This document shows, piece after piece, positions 27,847 through 36,317 of a DNA stretch of 64,000 bases; position 1 is the first letter of the stretch, and each line of letters begins with the position of its first letter. Made by a program: the position numbers and the translations under genes. Source of the DNA: Roseibium denhamense (GTDB lineage: Bacteria; Pseudomonadota; Alphaproteobacteria; Rhizobiales; Stappiaceae); contig NZ_SMLZ01000113.1 of NCBI RefSeq assembly GCF_009711415.1, positions 109,084 to 173,083 on the forward strand. The letters run 5' to 3'. A model generated the notes under the pieces. The model was given only the letters and a program-made list of their open reading frames with translations. It had not been told where the DNA came from and ran no database searches.

Positions 27847-28725
27847 TTACTGCCCGCCCCCGAAGGAGTGGACATAAACCGTGAGCGATTTGATGGTCGC
27901 TTCATCAAGACGGCCTTCCCAGGCCGGCATGACGCCGTTCCGCGGGTTGGTGATCTGTGCCTTGATGGCATCCAGCGACTTGCCATAGAGGTAGTTCGCT
28001 GACATCAGGCTCGGCGCACCTAGTTCCTGGATCCCTTCCAGGTTATCGCCATGACAGGCTGCGCAGTTGTCCACATAGAGGGTTTCCCCGGCTGCCAGAT
28101 CGGCCCCCTCATCGGTTTCCAGCCCTGTCCGGGAGGCGACATAATTGGCGACCTGGTCGATTTCCTCTTTGCTGAAGATTTCATCGCGACCATAGGCCGG
28201 CATTTCGCCGAACCGCGCATTGTCGTTGTCGACCCGGATTCCGTAAAGCAGTGTTGTATGGATGTCGTCCATCGTACCGCCCCAGATCCAGGTGTCGTCC
28301 TGCAGATTCGGATAGCCTTCAAATCCGTTTCCGCCGGCCCCGTGGCAGGGTGCGCAGTTGTCGCCGAAGGCTGCCTGGCCGTTCGCCATGGCGAACCGGA
28401 GCAATTCCGCATCCTGGGAAATCTCTTCCAGCGGTGTTGCAACAACCTTGTCCGCGAATTCGGACCGCCCGGCAATCCCTTCTTCAAGGGCTGCGAGGGC
28501 TTCCGCTCGCTGGCTGGATCCCAGAACACCTGTCGTGTAACTGGAAACCAAAGGCCAGGACGGATAGAGCACCCAGTAAATCACGGCCCAAACGATGGTG
28601 GCATAGAACAGGTACAGCCACCATTTCGGCAGGGGATTGTTGAGTTCCTTCAGACCATCCCATTCATGACCAGTGGTTTCGACACCGGAAATCTGGTCGA
28701 CGTCCTTCTTGTGTGTATCAGCCAT
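27847..28725 (-). CDS. ccoP: cbb3 cytochrome c oxidase subunit III, dihaem CcoP
   Basis: A 292-residue membrane-anchored cytochrome. One helix near 35-55 (WWLYLFYATIVWAVIYWVLYPSWP, the CcoP hallmark) precedes two class I cytochrome c domains with haem sites Cys124-Cys127-His128 (NCAPCHG) and Cys221-Cys224-His225 (NCAACHG). The methionine ligands are in MPAYGR and MPAWEG. It carries electrons from soluble cytochrome c to CcoO/CcoN at low oxygen. It begins three bases after ccoQ. Confidence 0.96.
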   Translation of the reverse strand: MADTHKKDVDQISGVETTGHEWDGLKELNNPLPKWWLYLFYATIVWAVIYWVLYPSWPLVSSYTTGVLGSSQRAEALAALEEGIAGRSEFADKVVATPLEEISQDAELLRFAMANGQAAFGDNCAPCHGAGGNGFEGYPNLQDDTWIWGGTMDDIHTTLLYGIRVDNDNARFGEMPAYGRDEIFSKEEIDQVANYVASRTGLETDEGADLAAGETLYVDNCAACHGDNLEGIQELGAPSLMSANYLYGKSLDAIKAQITNPRNGVMPAWEGRLDEATIKSLTVYVHSFGGGQ

Positions 28726-28728
28726 GGG

Positions 28729-28884
28729 TCAGTCCTCCCGGAACGGGATCTGGGCGGCATCGTCGAACTTTTCGCGGTTCTTCGGCCACAAGGCGTAGGC
28801 CAGAACGATGCCAAACAGGATCATGAAGTAGATAAGGCCACCGGTTTGCGCGAAGGCCGCGAGGGCGGAGTATGTCTCGTTCAT
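28729..28884 (-). CDS. ccoQ: cbb3 oxidase small subunit CcoQ
   Basis: A 51-residue single-helix protein, MNETYSALAAFAQTGGLIYF and on, with the typical FGIVLAYALWPKNREKFDDAA segment: one membrane helix followed by the WPxNRxxFDxAA motif. CcoQ stabilises the CcoP-CcoNO complex. It lies exactly between ccoO and ccoP, with five- and three-base gaps, as in all ccoNOQP operons. Confidence 0.93.
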   Translation of the reverse strand: MNETYSALAAFAQTGGLIYFMILFGIVLAYALWPKNREKFDDAAQIPFRED

Positions 28885-28889
28885 CGCAG

Positions 28890-29624
28890 TTACCTCAGGT
28901 TGGCTTTGTTGTCGTAGATCGAGAAGTCGACCATGGTTCCGAGCACCTGAAGATAGGCGACAAGCGCATCCATCTCGGTGACCTTGCGGGGATTGCCGTC
29001 AAAGTCGCGAACCGCTGAGTCCGGCCAACGCTCTTCGAATTCATAGGCCGCATCGGTGTCCGGAGACGCCTGGCCGATGGCATCGGAGACGGCAAATTCG
29101 TACTGCGCATCCGTGTAGGGAACACCAACCACCATATTGGCGCTGACATGCCCCTGAATGTCACGGGTGAACAGCTCGTTCTCCGCGAGGAACGGATACC
29201 CGGGCATGATGGATGCTGGAACAAGAGAGCGTGGATTGATCAGGTGTTCCACGTGCCAGTCATCAGAGTACTTGCCTCCAACCCGGGCCAGGTCAGGACC
29301 GGTCCGTTTCGACCCCCACTGGAACGGGTGATCATACATAGATTCCGCTGCCAGCGAGAAGTGGCCGTAGCGCTCCAGCTCGTCGCGCATCGGACGGATC
29401 ATCTGGGAGTGGCACGTATAGCACCCCTCCCGGATGTAGATCTCGCGGCCCGCGAGCTCCAGCGGCGTATAAGGCCGCATTCCTTCGGTCTTTTCGATCG
29501 TGCTCTTCAGATAGAAAAGTGGAGCGATCTCAACCAGGCCACCGACAGATATGGCCACGAGAATACCAATCACAAGGATGATCGAGTTCTTCTCAAAGAC
29601 TTCGTGTTTTTTCCAAACAGACAT
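28890..29624 (-). CDS. ccoO: cbb3 cytochrome c oxidase subunit II, monohaem CcoO
   Basis: A 244-residue protein with one N-terminal helix ([25 protein letters not shown], about 14-38) and a periplasmic cytochrome domain. The haem site is Cys68-Tyr-Thr-Cys71-His72 in [15 protein letters not shown], and SIMPGYPFL supplies the methionine ligand region. It passes electrons from CcoP to the catalytic CcoN. The ATG at 29624 follows a GGGAGGG ribosome site, 14 bases after ccoN. Confidence 0.96.
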   Translation of the reverse strand: MSVWKKHEVFEKNSIILVIGILVAISVGGLVEIAPLFYLKSTIEKTEGMRPYTPLELAGREIYIREGCYTCHSQMIRPMRDELERYGHFSLAAESMYDHPFQWGSKRTGPDLARVGGKYSDDWHVEHLINPRSLVPASIMPGYPFLAENELFTRDIQGHVSANMVVGVPYTDAQYEFAVSDAIGQASPDTDAAYEFEERWPDSAVRDFDGNPRKVTEMDALVAYLQVLGTMVDFSIYDNKANLR

Positions 29625-29638
29625 TTTCGTCCCTCCCC

Positions 29639-31294
29639 TTATTCGGCCGGAGCCAGGGAGCCAGCCGGCGCGGCATCGGCTTCTTCAGCCTCGCCATGAC
29701 GGACGGTCATCCAGAGATTGTAGGCCATGATCAAGGCGCCGATCACGAAGAGCGCACCGCCAAGAGCACGGATGATGTAGAAGGGATGCATCGCCTCGAC
29801 TGTTTCCACGAAAGAGTATTCCAGGAAGCCAAGGTTGTCGTAGGCACGCCACATCAGGCCCTGCATGATCCCGGACACCCACATTGCGGTGATGTAGAGA
29901 ACGATGCCGATTGTGGAGACCCAGAAGTGCCAGTCGACCAGCTTCAGCGAGTACAGGCTCTTCTTGTTCCACAGCCACGGAACGAGGCAGTAGAGCGCGC
30001 CGAAGGAGATGTAACCAACCCAGCCGAGTGCGCCGGAGTGTACGTGGCCGATTGTCCAGTCGGTGTAGTGCGACAGAGAGTTCACAGCCCGCAGGGACAT
30101 CAAGGGCCCTTCGAAGGTGGACATGCCGTAGAAGGCAACGGAGACGACCATCATCCGCAGAACCGGATCGGTGCGCAGCTTGTCCCAGGCACCCGACAGG
30201 GTCATCAGCCCGTTGATCATGCCACCCCAGGACGGCATCCAGAGGATGATCGAGAAGGTCGCGCCCAGCGTTGAAGCCCATTGCGGCAGAGCCGTGTAAT
30301 GGAGGTGGTGCGGACCGGCCCAGATATAGATGAAGATCAGTGCCCAGAAGTGCACGATCGACAGACGGTAGGAGTAAACCGGCCGTTCTGCCCGTTTCGG
30401 GATGAAGTAGTACATGATGGCCAGGAAGCCGGCGGTCAGGAAGAAGCCCACCGCGTTATGGCCGTACCACCACTGAACCATTGCATCTTGAACACCGGCC
30501 CAAACGATGACCGACTGGGTCGAATAGATCGACACCGGAATGGTCAGGTTGTTTGTGATGTGCAGAACCGCGACGGTCACGATGAAGGCAAGGTAGAACC
30601 AGTTGGCCACATAGATATGCGGCTCTTTGCGTCTCCAGATCGTGCCGAGGAACAGCAGAAGGTAGAACACCCAGACAATGGTCAGCCACAGATCGGCATA
30701 CCATTCCGGCTCAGCGTATTCCTTGCCCTGCGTGGCCCCAAGCAGATATCCGGTGCCCGCAATCAGGATGAAGGCATTGTAGCCCAGGACAACAAACCAA
30801 GGCAGGATCTTGCCCGGCATCCGCGCGCGGCAGGTCCGCTGGACGACATACATCGAGGTCGCCAGAAGCACGTTGCCGCCAAACGCGAAAATCACCGCGG
30901 AGGTGTGCAAGGGGCGCAAACGGCCGAAATTGGTCCATGGCAGGTCGAAGTTCAGTGCCGGCCATGCAAGCTGGAGCGCGATGACCAGACCAACCGTAAA
31001 TCCGGCAATGCCCCAGAACATTGCTGCTATGGCGGCGAATTTCACCGGTCCGAAATTGTAGTTGGGTTTGCCATCGACTTCAGCCGGGATCACTTCCCCA
31101 CCGTCGTCGAAGTATTTCTTGAATATTAAAAACACACTGACAGCGGCGAGAAGCGCGCCGATGCTCATGTGAAATGCCATGACCTGATCAAAGGTCTTGC
31201 CTGCCACGATAAGGCAGGCAAAAGCCAGTAGCACGAGGAAGATAGCGAAGCCGCCTTCCTCGAGCGAGACCATGCCGGTCTTTTGTTGTGCCAT
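29639..31294 (-). CDS. ccoN: cbb3 cytochrome c oxidase catalytic subunit I
   Basis: A 551-residue, twelve-helix haem-copper oxidase subunit of the C type, which reduces oxygen at micro-aerobic levels. Visible family segments include [19 protein letters not shown] with a haem b histidine, [40 protein letters not shown] with a CuB histidine and the cross-linked tyrosine region, and [13 protein letters not shown] with two further histidines; [16 protein letters not shown] holds the haem ligands. First gene of ccoNOQP, with an FNR-type box 80 bases before its start. Confidence 0.97.
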   Translation of the reverse strand: MAQQKTGMVSLEEGGFAIFLVLLAFACLIVAGKTFDQVMAFHMSIGALLAAVSVFLIFKKYFDDGGEVIPAEVDGKPNYNFGPVKFAAIAAMFWGIAGFTVGLVIALQLAWPALNFDLPWTNFGRLRPLHTSAVIFAFGGNVLLATSMYVVQRTCRARMPGKILPWFVVLGYNAFILIAGTGYLLGATQGKEYAEPEWYADLWLTIVWVFYLLLFLGTIWRRKEPHIYVANWFYLAFIVTVAVLHITNNLTIPVSIYSTQSVIVWAGVQDAMVQWWYGHNAVGFFLTAGFLAIMYYFIPKRAERPVYSYRLSIVHFWALIFIYIWAGPHHLHYTALPQWASTLGATFSIILWMPSWGGMINGLMTLSGAWDKLRTDPVLRMMVVSVAFYGMSTFEGPLMSLRAVNSLSHYTDWTIGHVHSGALGWVGYISFGALYCLVPWLWNKKSLYSLKLVDWHFWVSTIGIVLYITAMWVSGIMQGLMWRAYDNLGFLEYSFVETVEAMHPFYIIRALGGALFVIGALIMAYNLWMTVRHGEAEEADAAPAGSLAPAE

Positions 31295-31373
31295 TTTTAG
31301 CGCCCCAGTCTTTCAAATCGTTACAAGGTGCCAACGATGGCATGACCTTGTGCACGACTCCCCCTGGGCCGCG

Positions 31374-31387
31374 TTGATCCATGTCAA
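31374..31387 (-). promoter_or_regulatory. FNR/FixK box upstream of ccoN
   Basis: TTGATCCATGTCAA, which on the minus strand is TTGAC-N4-ATCAA, matches the anaerobox TTGAT-N4-ATCAA with one change per the usual variants. Its centre is about 86 bases before the ccoN start, in the right place to be an activator site for the FixK-type protein encoded at 36318-37031. Confidence 0.8.
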
Positions 31388-31538
31388 GACCACCGGAAGG
31401 CGGCGGGTTGAAGCTGTGGGCGGATTGTCACAGGGGGCCACACGGCACCAGCGGGGCCCGCTCTTTTGCGCTTCTCGATCAGCGGGGGTTAGGCCGGGAT
31501 GGGCTTGCCGCCCGAAGCCGATCGGCTATTGACCGGTC

Positions 31539-31576
31539 GAGCATTTTGGGCGTTTCCGGCCAAACGCCCGATGCTC
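31539..31576. repeat. GGGCGTTT palindromic repeat, best copy
   Basis: GAGCAT, TTT, GGGCGTTT, a six-base loop, AAACGCCCG and ATGCTC form a near-perfect stem of about 15 bp. It lies 12 bases beyond the stop of the AbrB-family gene, in the direction of its transcription, and may end that transcript. Four related copies are at 5998, 44781, 51965 and 62996. Confidence 0.7.
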
Positions 31577-31587
31577 TTAAGCCGGTT

Positions 31588-32724
31588 TTAGCGGGCAGAG
31601 ATACCGGCTGAAGGCCGCGGCCCGAGCACCCAGCGCGTCAGGAACGGCAGCAGCAGCACCATACCGGTGAACCGGACAATCTGGTGGGCCGCAACAAAGG
31701 CGGGATCCAGGTCCAGCATGAAGGCGAGCAGCGTCATGACCTCCAAGCCACCTGGCGCATAAGCCAGCAAGGCCTGGCCAAAGGGGATTCCGATCAGGAA
31801 AGACACAAGCCCTGCCCCTGCAAGCGATGTCATGAAGGCCGCCGCAAAGGCGCCCGCCGAGGCTCCAAGCACGCTGGCGAATTCGCGGAACGTCATGGCG
31901 GAGAACCGGCAGCCGATCATGGCGCCGACCGCCATAAAGGACGGGAGCAAGAGATATTCCGGCAAGACAAGCGTCAATATCCCGGAGGCATTCAGGCCGG
32001 CACTCATAAAAAACGCGCCGGTCATCCATCCGCCCGGAACCCCTACCCGCTGCGCGAGCCAGCTTGCCGCCAGGCACAAGGGAACCCCAAGCAAAAGATC
32101 CAGGAACGCTCCCTCTTCTCTGACAACGGCCATCCCCGCTCCCGTGCCGTTGGACGACACCACGGCAAAGGGCAAAACCGCGACGAGAATAAACAACCGC
32201 AGTGACTGGCTGGAGGCGATTTTCGGTAGGTCTGCTCCGCGGTCCGTCGCCAAAGCAATCACATAGGCAAGCGCCCCTGGGATCGCACCAAAAAATGCCG
32301 TTTCCCTTGGCCATTTTGCAGCCCCATGCAGCACCACATAGCCAGCAAGTGTCACCAGCACGACCACCACAACGAGAAGCGCCATGGACACCGGCCATTC
32401 CCACACCCGCTCCAGAACCTCCGGACGGACACCACTTCCCATGGAGGTGCCGAGCAGGACGAAGATGCCGTCCCTGACCCGGTCTGGCATAACTGTCCGA
32501 ACGCCGGACAAGGTGGCCACCGCCACAAAAACCATCGCCCCGGAAAGCCACGCAGCCGGGAGCCCCAGGAACGCGAAGGATCCGCCGCCGAGAGTTGCAA
32601 TTAAAAGAGTAAGCGCCAACCGCGCAGGAACACTGGACACAGAAACAAAGACCGCTGCCGGAGTGAAATCAGAGCCGTTATAGCCATCATCCCGAACGCA
32701 GGCATGATTGATTGCATCAATCAA
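31588..32724 (-). CDS. AbrB-family membrane protein
   Basis: A protein of up to 378 residues with about ten hydrophobic helices and the internal duplication of the AbrB/YgfT-like family (each half has an xxPAAWLSGAMVF / VPGGWMTGAFFM-type motif, plus FGAIPGALAYVIALATDRGAD and YAPGGLEVMTLLAFMLDLDPAFVAAHQIVR). Members are annotated as putative regulators or ammonia monooxygenase-like proteins, but the sequence is that of an inner-membrane transporter of unknown substrate. The frame opens at TTG 32724 and crosses a palindrome; the family start is more likely at or near GTG 32640. A large open frame in another phase over the same bases is a shadow. Confidence 0.82.
   Translation of the reverse strand: MIDAINHACVRDDGYNGSDFTPAAVFVSVSSVPARLALTLLIATLGGGSFAFLGLPAAWLSGAMVFVAVATLSGVRTVMPDRVRDGIFVLLGTSMGSGVRPEVLERVWEWPVSMALLVVVVVLVTLAGYVVLHGAAKWPRETAFFGAIPGALAYVIALATDRGADLPKIASSQSLRLFILVAVLPFAVVSSNGTGAGMAVVREEGAFLDLLLGVPLCLAASWLAQRVGVPGGWMTGAFFMSAGLNASGILTLVLPEYLLLPSFMAVGAMIGCRFSAMTFREFASVLGASAGAFAAAFMTSLAGAGLVSFLIGIPFGQALLAYAPGGLEVMTLLAFMLDLDPAFVAAHQIVRFTGMVLLLPFLTRWVLGPRPSAGISAR
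32706..32722. promoter_or_regulatory. GATTGAT-TGC-ATCAATC inverted repeat
   Basis: Perfect seven-base arms around a three-base centre, 65-80 bases before the probable start (32640) of the AbrB-family gene and within the 5' end of its open frame. It has operator geometry. It resembles an FNR box but the spacing is three, not four, so I do not assign it to FixK. Confidence 0.4.
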
Positions 32725-32739
32725 CCTGACGATTTTCCG

Positions 32740-33447
32740 TTACCCGGTCACACCGGGTACGGACAACCCCTCTGCCGCGGTAAAAGGCAGGCCTGGGATT
32801 TGCTCCTTTGTGCAGGCCCGGCCGATTGCCGGACGGCTCTCCAATAGATGCAGCATGTTGCAAAACCCGCTTTGAGGAACGGGCCGCCATACCCCCAAGA
32901 GCCCGTATATCTGAGCCCAGCGGGCACAAGCTGCCGCATAGATGTCAATCACGCTGATATCAGCGCCCAGCAAGAACGGGCCTCCGGATTTCCCGATCGC
33001 CATGTCCAGGTGTTTGAAGCCTTCCGTTGCCCGGTCAATCAGGACGGTGGAAAGGTCCGCCCGCGCCGTACCGTCGCTAAGATAGCGGCCCGGGTTGAAG
33101 GCGATCCGCAGTTCCGCATGCAACGTGTTGGAGATGAAGAACAGCCATTTCAAAAAAGCACCGCGATCAGGCGCAGCAGGTGCAGGCGCCAGCCGTTCGT
33201 GACGGTCCGCTAGATGCAAAATGATGGCGCCTGTCTCAAACATCGGCTCTGCCTGGCCGGGCACCTCAAGCACCGGGATCAATCCTTGCGGGTTCAGTTT
33301 CCGGTAGGCGGGCGACTTTTGCTCTGCCGACAAACGGTCGACAGCAATGTAGTCGTAGGGAGCGCCAATCTCCTCCAATACCATCCGGACAACAAGATTG
33401 GCGCTGTCGGGTGATCCGTGCAGCCGGTACCGTTCAGATGCTGCCAT
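32740..33447 (-). CDS. Glutathione S-transferase family protein
   Basis: A protein of about 235 residues. The thioredoxin-like half (about 5-80) contains YRLHGSPDSANLVVRMVLEEIGAPYDYI, the cis-proline turn in GLIPVLEV and the glutathione-gripping EPMFETGAIILHLAD; the helical half contains the ADISVIDIYAAACARWA motif. It probably conjugates or uses glutathione in detoxification. The substrate is unknown. I chose the second of two adjacent ATG codons because GGAGG then has normal spacing. It is upstream of and may be co-transcribed with the AbrB-family gene. Confidence 0.88.
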   Translation of the reverse strand: MAASERYRLHGSPDSANLVVRMVLEEIGAPYDYIAVDRLSAEQKSPAYRKLNPQGLIPVLEVPGQAEPMFETGAIILHLADRHERLAPAPAAPDRGAFLKWLFFISNTLHAELRIAFNPGRYLSDGTARADLSTVLIDRATEGFKHLDMAIGKSGGPFLLGADISVIDIYAAACARWAQIYGLLGVWRPVPQSGFCNMLHLLESRPAIGRACTKEQIPGLPFTAAEGLSVPGVTG

Positions 33448-33500
33448 CATTCCTCCGTCAAGCAAGACCGGATCTAAATCTTATCAAACATCGCCCGGCC

Positions 33501-33514
33501 TTGAGCAGGATCAA
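33501..33514 (+). promoter_or_regulatory. FNR/FixK-type box upstream of hemN
   Basis: TTGAGCAGGATCAA matches TTGAT-N4-ATCAA at nine of ten defined bases and is centred about 42 bases before the hemN ATG at 33550. Anaerobic haem synthesis genes are usual FixK/FNR targets, which supports it. Confidence 0.6.
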
Positions 33515-33549
33515 AGCGCCATCCAAATCACGTGGTCAAGATCCAGGTC

Positions 33550-34923
33550 ATGACCGACACACTCTCTTATGCCATGCGCAACGTACCGCGCTACACAAGT
33601 TATCCGACAGCTCCGCACTTCCACAGTGGTGTGACTTCGGAGATTTACGCGGACTGGCTGGGCAACATTTCCGATAAGGACAGTTTGTCCCTTTATCTGC
33701 ACGTGCCCTATTGCCGGGAGCTGTGTCACTATTGCGGCTGCCATACCAAGGCAACGCGCAAGGATGCGCCTCTGCTGACCTATGCAAAGACCCTTGCGCA
33801 AGAGATCGACCTCACCGTGCGGCACATCCACAGCGCAGGAAAGGTCCGTCATATTCACTGGGGTGGCGGTACACCCAGCATGTTGCCCCGGCAGAGCCTG
33901 ATTGATCTCACAGGCCTCCTGCGCGTCCTCTTCAATGTGGACGAGGCAGTGGAACATGCGATGGAGCTCGACCCGCGTCTGGTGTCGGCTGACCTTGCTG
34001 ACACGCTTGCCACAATTGGCATCAACCGGGCCAGCTTGGGTGTCCAGGACTTCGATACCGGTGTTCAAAAAGCAATTGGCCGCGTGCAGCCATATCCAGT
34101 GGTTAAGGCCGCGTCAGAGCATTTGCGGGCAGCTGGAATTGATGCCCTCAATTTTGACCTGATGTACGGCCTTCCAGGGCAAAACCGCAAAACAATCCTG
34201 GAAACCGTCGAAAAGACCCTGGATCTAGCGCCCGGGCGCATCGCGCTGTTCGGATACGCCCATGTTCCGTGGATCCGCAAACACCAGAACCTGATCGATG
34301 TGTCCCTGCTGCCGGCGGCCGCCGAACGTCTGGAATTAGCCGATGTGGCGCGTGAGGCACTGCTGGAGGCCGGGTATGTCTCCATCGGTCTCGACCATTT
34401 TGCAAATCCGTCCGACAGTATGGCGGTCGCGCTTGCAGACGGCTCCCTGAAGCGGAACTTCCAGGGCTACACCACCGATCAGGGCGAGCAGCTCCTCGGG
34501 TTCGGCGTTTCCTCAATCGGCAAACTCACCAATGGCTACATCCAGAACATGCCGGATGTTGGCGGTTGGCGCCGGGCGGTAGAAGCTGGAAACCTGCCGG
34601 TTTCCAAGGGGCTCGCCCTGTCGGCTGACGACCGGCTGAGGGGCCAGATCATCGAAGACTTGATGACGAACTACACAAGCGATCTCGGGCAGGCCTGCAA
34701 GATACATGGAATGGACCTTTCGGATCTCAGCCAATCCATAGGAGCGCTGCGCGAACTTGAGGAGGACGGCCTGGTTGAGGTCAATGCCCAGAACACCGGC
34801 AGCACAAGAATTGACGTGACCGAAAGCGGCCGCCCCTATGTCCGGCTCGCGGCAGCGGCATTCGACAGCTACCTGGCTGCCAGCATGGCGGAAGGCAAGG
34901 TGCGCCACTCGGCGGCTGTCTAA
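33550..34923 (+). CDS. hemN: Oxygen-independent coproporphyrinogen III oxidase
   Basis: A 457-residue radical-SAM enzyme that decarboxylates coproporphyrinogen III to protoporphyrinogen IX without oxygen. The cluster cysteines are Cys55, Cys59 and Cys62 in HVPYCRELCHYCGC, the extra fourth cysteine after them is also the HemN pattern, and HWGGGTPSMLP binds the SAM side. The full length and the NVPRYTSYPTAPHF start distinguish true HemN from HemW. The frame opens at GTG 33532, but ATG 33550 is the family start. It provides haem for cbb3 oxidase at low oxygen and has a FixK-type box before it. Confidence 0.96.
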   Translation: MTDTLSYAMRNVPRYTSYPTAPHFHSGVTSEIYADWLGNISDKDSLSLYLHVPYCRELCHYCGCHTKATRKDAPLLTYAKTLAQEIDLTVRHIHSAGKVRHIHWGGGTPSMLPRQSLIDLTGLLRVLFNVDEAVEHAMELDPRLVSADLADTLATIGINRASLGVQDFDTGVQKAIGRVQPYPVVKAASEHLRAAGIDALNFDLMYGLPGQNRKTILETVEKTLDLAPGRIALFGYAHVPWIRKHQNLIDVSLLPAAAERLELADVAREALLEAGYVSIGLDHFANPSDSMAVALADGSLKRNFQGYTTDQGEQLLGFGVSSIGKLTNGYIQNMPDVGGWRRAVEAGNLPVSKGLALSADDRLRGQIIEDLMTNYTSDLGQACKIHGMDLSDLSQSIGALRELEEDGLVEVNAQNTGSTRIDVTESGRPYVRLAAAAFDSYLAASMAEGKVRHSAAV

Positions 34924-34952
34924 GGCGTGTCGCATCCAAGAAAGTTCGAACT

Positions 34953-35003
34953 AATCCGGCTTTTGCGCTGAAATCTTTGACTTCAGGCAGCGAAAGCCGG
35001 ATC
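34953..35003. terminator. Long imperfect hairpin between hemN and the MerR gene
   Basis: Arms ATCCGGCTTTTGCGCTGAA and TTCAGGCAGCGAAAGCCGGAT pair with one or two bulges around a TCTTTGAC-type loop, 30 bases past the hemN stop. The two genes converge here (the MerR stop is at 35084), so it may serve both strands. No long T-run. Confidence 0.5.
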
Positions 35004-35083
35004 CAGCTTCATGCGCTTTCCCCTAAAGAAGACAGCCGTCGGACTTTGATATCCTCACCAGTTGAGAGCCGTCAGGACCAGGC

Positions 35084-36178
35084 TCAAACGACGTCGCATG
35101 GCGCAGGCCTCAAATACAGCCCGTTGATGCGTCCGTCCGTGCCATGAGACAGCCCCCATTCAAGACGCCCGTCCCTGAAGTCGACCACAAAAAGATCGAA
35201 ACCGTCCGAGCCAACGCCGCGGAATGTCATCGAGTGAAGCGGCCCCAGCCGCTGCAGCTCCTTCCGCACCATGACGGACTGCTCCCGCACAAGCGAGCCG
35301 AGGATCGGACTGTAGTCCGCGTAGTCAATCGTGCCGTTCACGTGATCGTTGATCACCTTCAACAGCCGCTGTTCACTCTCCGGCTGCGCTTCGCAGGCTT
35401 CGACCCGCGCCTTCATGTTTTTGCGGCAGCGTTCAAACGTTCCCGGTTCACAACGCTTTGCTTTCAGGTCATATCCGCCCTGGTGAAGCACGGCATACTG
35501 AACGTCACCATGTTCATCCCGCTGGAAGGTGATTTGCGCCGGAACGACTTTCAGGAAGAACTGGTCCGGGGCTTCCGGAAAAAGCTCCAGCGCGGGCTGG
35601 CCGAGAACTTCGGCAATCAACACCCCGTCCTGGATGCGGATAGTTGCAGCGATCCCGTCGTCAAACTGATAGTCGCCAACATAGTCGGGATAGCTGCTGA
35701 CCGGCGGGTCGATTTCGGTGCGCGGGCGGGCCTGCTCATAGCGCTTCCAAGCAATTTCGTCGCGTGTTTCGCTCATTTGGGTCTCCTTTGCGAGCTTAAG
35801 GAGATCTTCCATGGACAAACCTCTTCCATCCTGCGCCTTGGCCTGCAAACGCGTGATGAGTTGCAGACTGTTCTCAACCTGTGCGCTTTGCTCCCGGAGC
35901 ACTTCGGCCTGGAGCTCCAGAAGCCGTCCCAGATCCGTGCGTTGGCCGGACAAGAGCTCCGCAATCCGGGACAGACTCAGTCCGAGCCGCTTCAAGAACA
36001 TGACTTCGTTCAAGCGAACTATGTCGTCCGTATCGTATAACCGCCAGTTCTTCTCGGTCCGTTTGGGAGCGACCAATCCGTGCGTTTCGTAAAGACGCAA
36101 GGTCTTGATTGAAAGCCCGGTCCGGGCACCGCATTCCGCGGCTGTCAAAAGACTTTCATCCGGGAGTTTTTTGTCCAT
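35084..36178 (-). CDS. MerR-family regulator fused to a DUF3471-like sensor region
   Basis: A 364-residue protein. Residues about 10-80 are a MerR winged helix (GLSIKTLRLYETHGLVAPKRTEKNWRLYDTDDIVRLNEVMFLKRLGLSLSRI), followed by a dimerising coiled coil (about 85-145). Residues about 160-245 (YPDYVGDYQFDDG, AEVLGQPALELFPEAPDQFFLKVVPAQITFQRD) match the DUF3471 domain usually found behind serine hydrolases or beta-lactamase-like enzymes, and about 270-360 resembles the domain that often follows it. I infer a small-molecule-binding lid on a MerR activator. No target gene is adjacent; a MerR-type promoter lies in front of the gene itself. Confidence 0.85.
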   Translation of the reverse strand: MDKKLPDESLLTAAECGARTGLSIKTLRLYETHGLVAPKRTEKNWRLYDTDDIVRLNEVMFLKRLGLSLSRIAELLSGQRTDLGRLLELQAEVLREQSAQVENSLQLITRLQAKAQDGRGLSMEDLLKLAKETQMSETRDEIAWKRYEQARPRTEIDPPVSSYPDYVGDYQFDDGIAATIRIQDGVLIAEVLGQPALELFPEAPDQFFLKVVPAQITFQRDEHGDVQYAVLHQGGYDLKAKRCEPGTFERCRKNMKARVEACEAQPESEQRLLKVINDHVNGTIDYADYSPILGSLVREQSVMVRKELQRLGPLHSMTFRGVGSDGFDLFVVDFRDGRLEWGLSHGTDGRINGLYLRPAPCDVV

Positions 36179-36185
36179 GAATACC

Positions 36186-36235
36186 TCCTGGCAAACCGCT
36201 TTAAGCTAGGCCCCTAGGTCCGGCTCAAGTTGTTT
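36186..36235 (-). promoter_or_regulatory. Candidate MerR-type promoter of the MerR gene
   Basis: On the minus strand TTGAGC, a 19-base spacer and TAAAGC stand before the MerR start, and the spacer holds the dyad CCTAGGGGCCTAG. A long 19-base spacer with a palindrome between -35 and -10 is the signature of promoters that MerR proteins untwist, so self-regulation is likely. The hexamers are weak. The gene's GGAGG ribosome site follows. Confidence 0.4.
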
Positions 36236-36265
36236 TTTCATATTTTTGCTGACGCGGCTTGAAAA

Positions 36266-36293
36266 CAAAAAAACCGCGGTCAGAGCCGCGGCT
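36266..36293 (-). terminator. Rho-independent terminator after fixK
   Basis: On the minus strand CCGCGG, loop CTCTGA, CCGCGG and then a run of seven to eight T. It is 25 bases beyond the fixK stop. Confidence 0.85.
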
Positions 36294-36317
36294 TTCCCTT
36301 AAATCGCAAGCGCGGGA

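Noticed and set aside
31577-32551. A 324-codon frame overlapping the AbrB-family gene on the same strand
   Set aside because: The other phase gives clear AbrB-family helices and motifs; this one is cysteine/glycine/arginine-rich and matches nothing.
32706-32722. The GATTGAT-TGC-ATCAATC repeat as an FNR box
   Set aside because: Spacing between the TTGAT and ATCAA halves is three rather than four, so FixK binding is doubtful.
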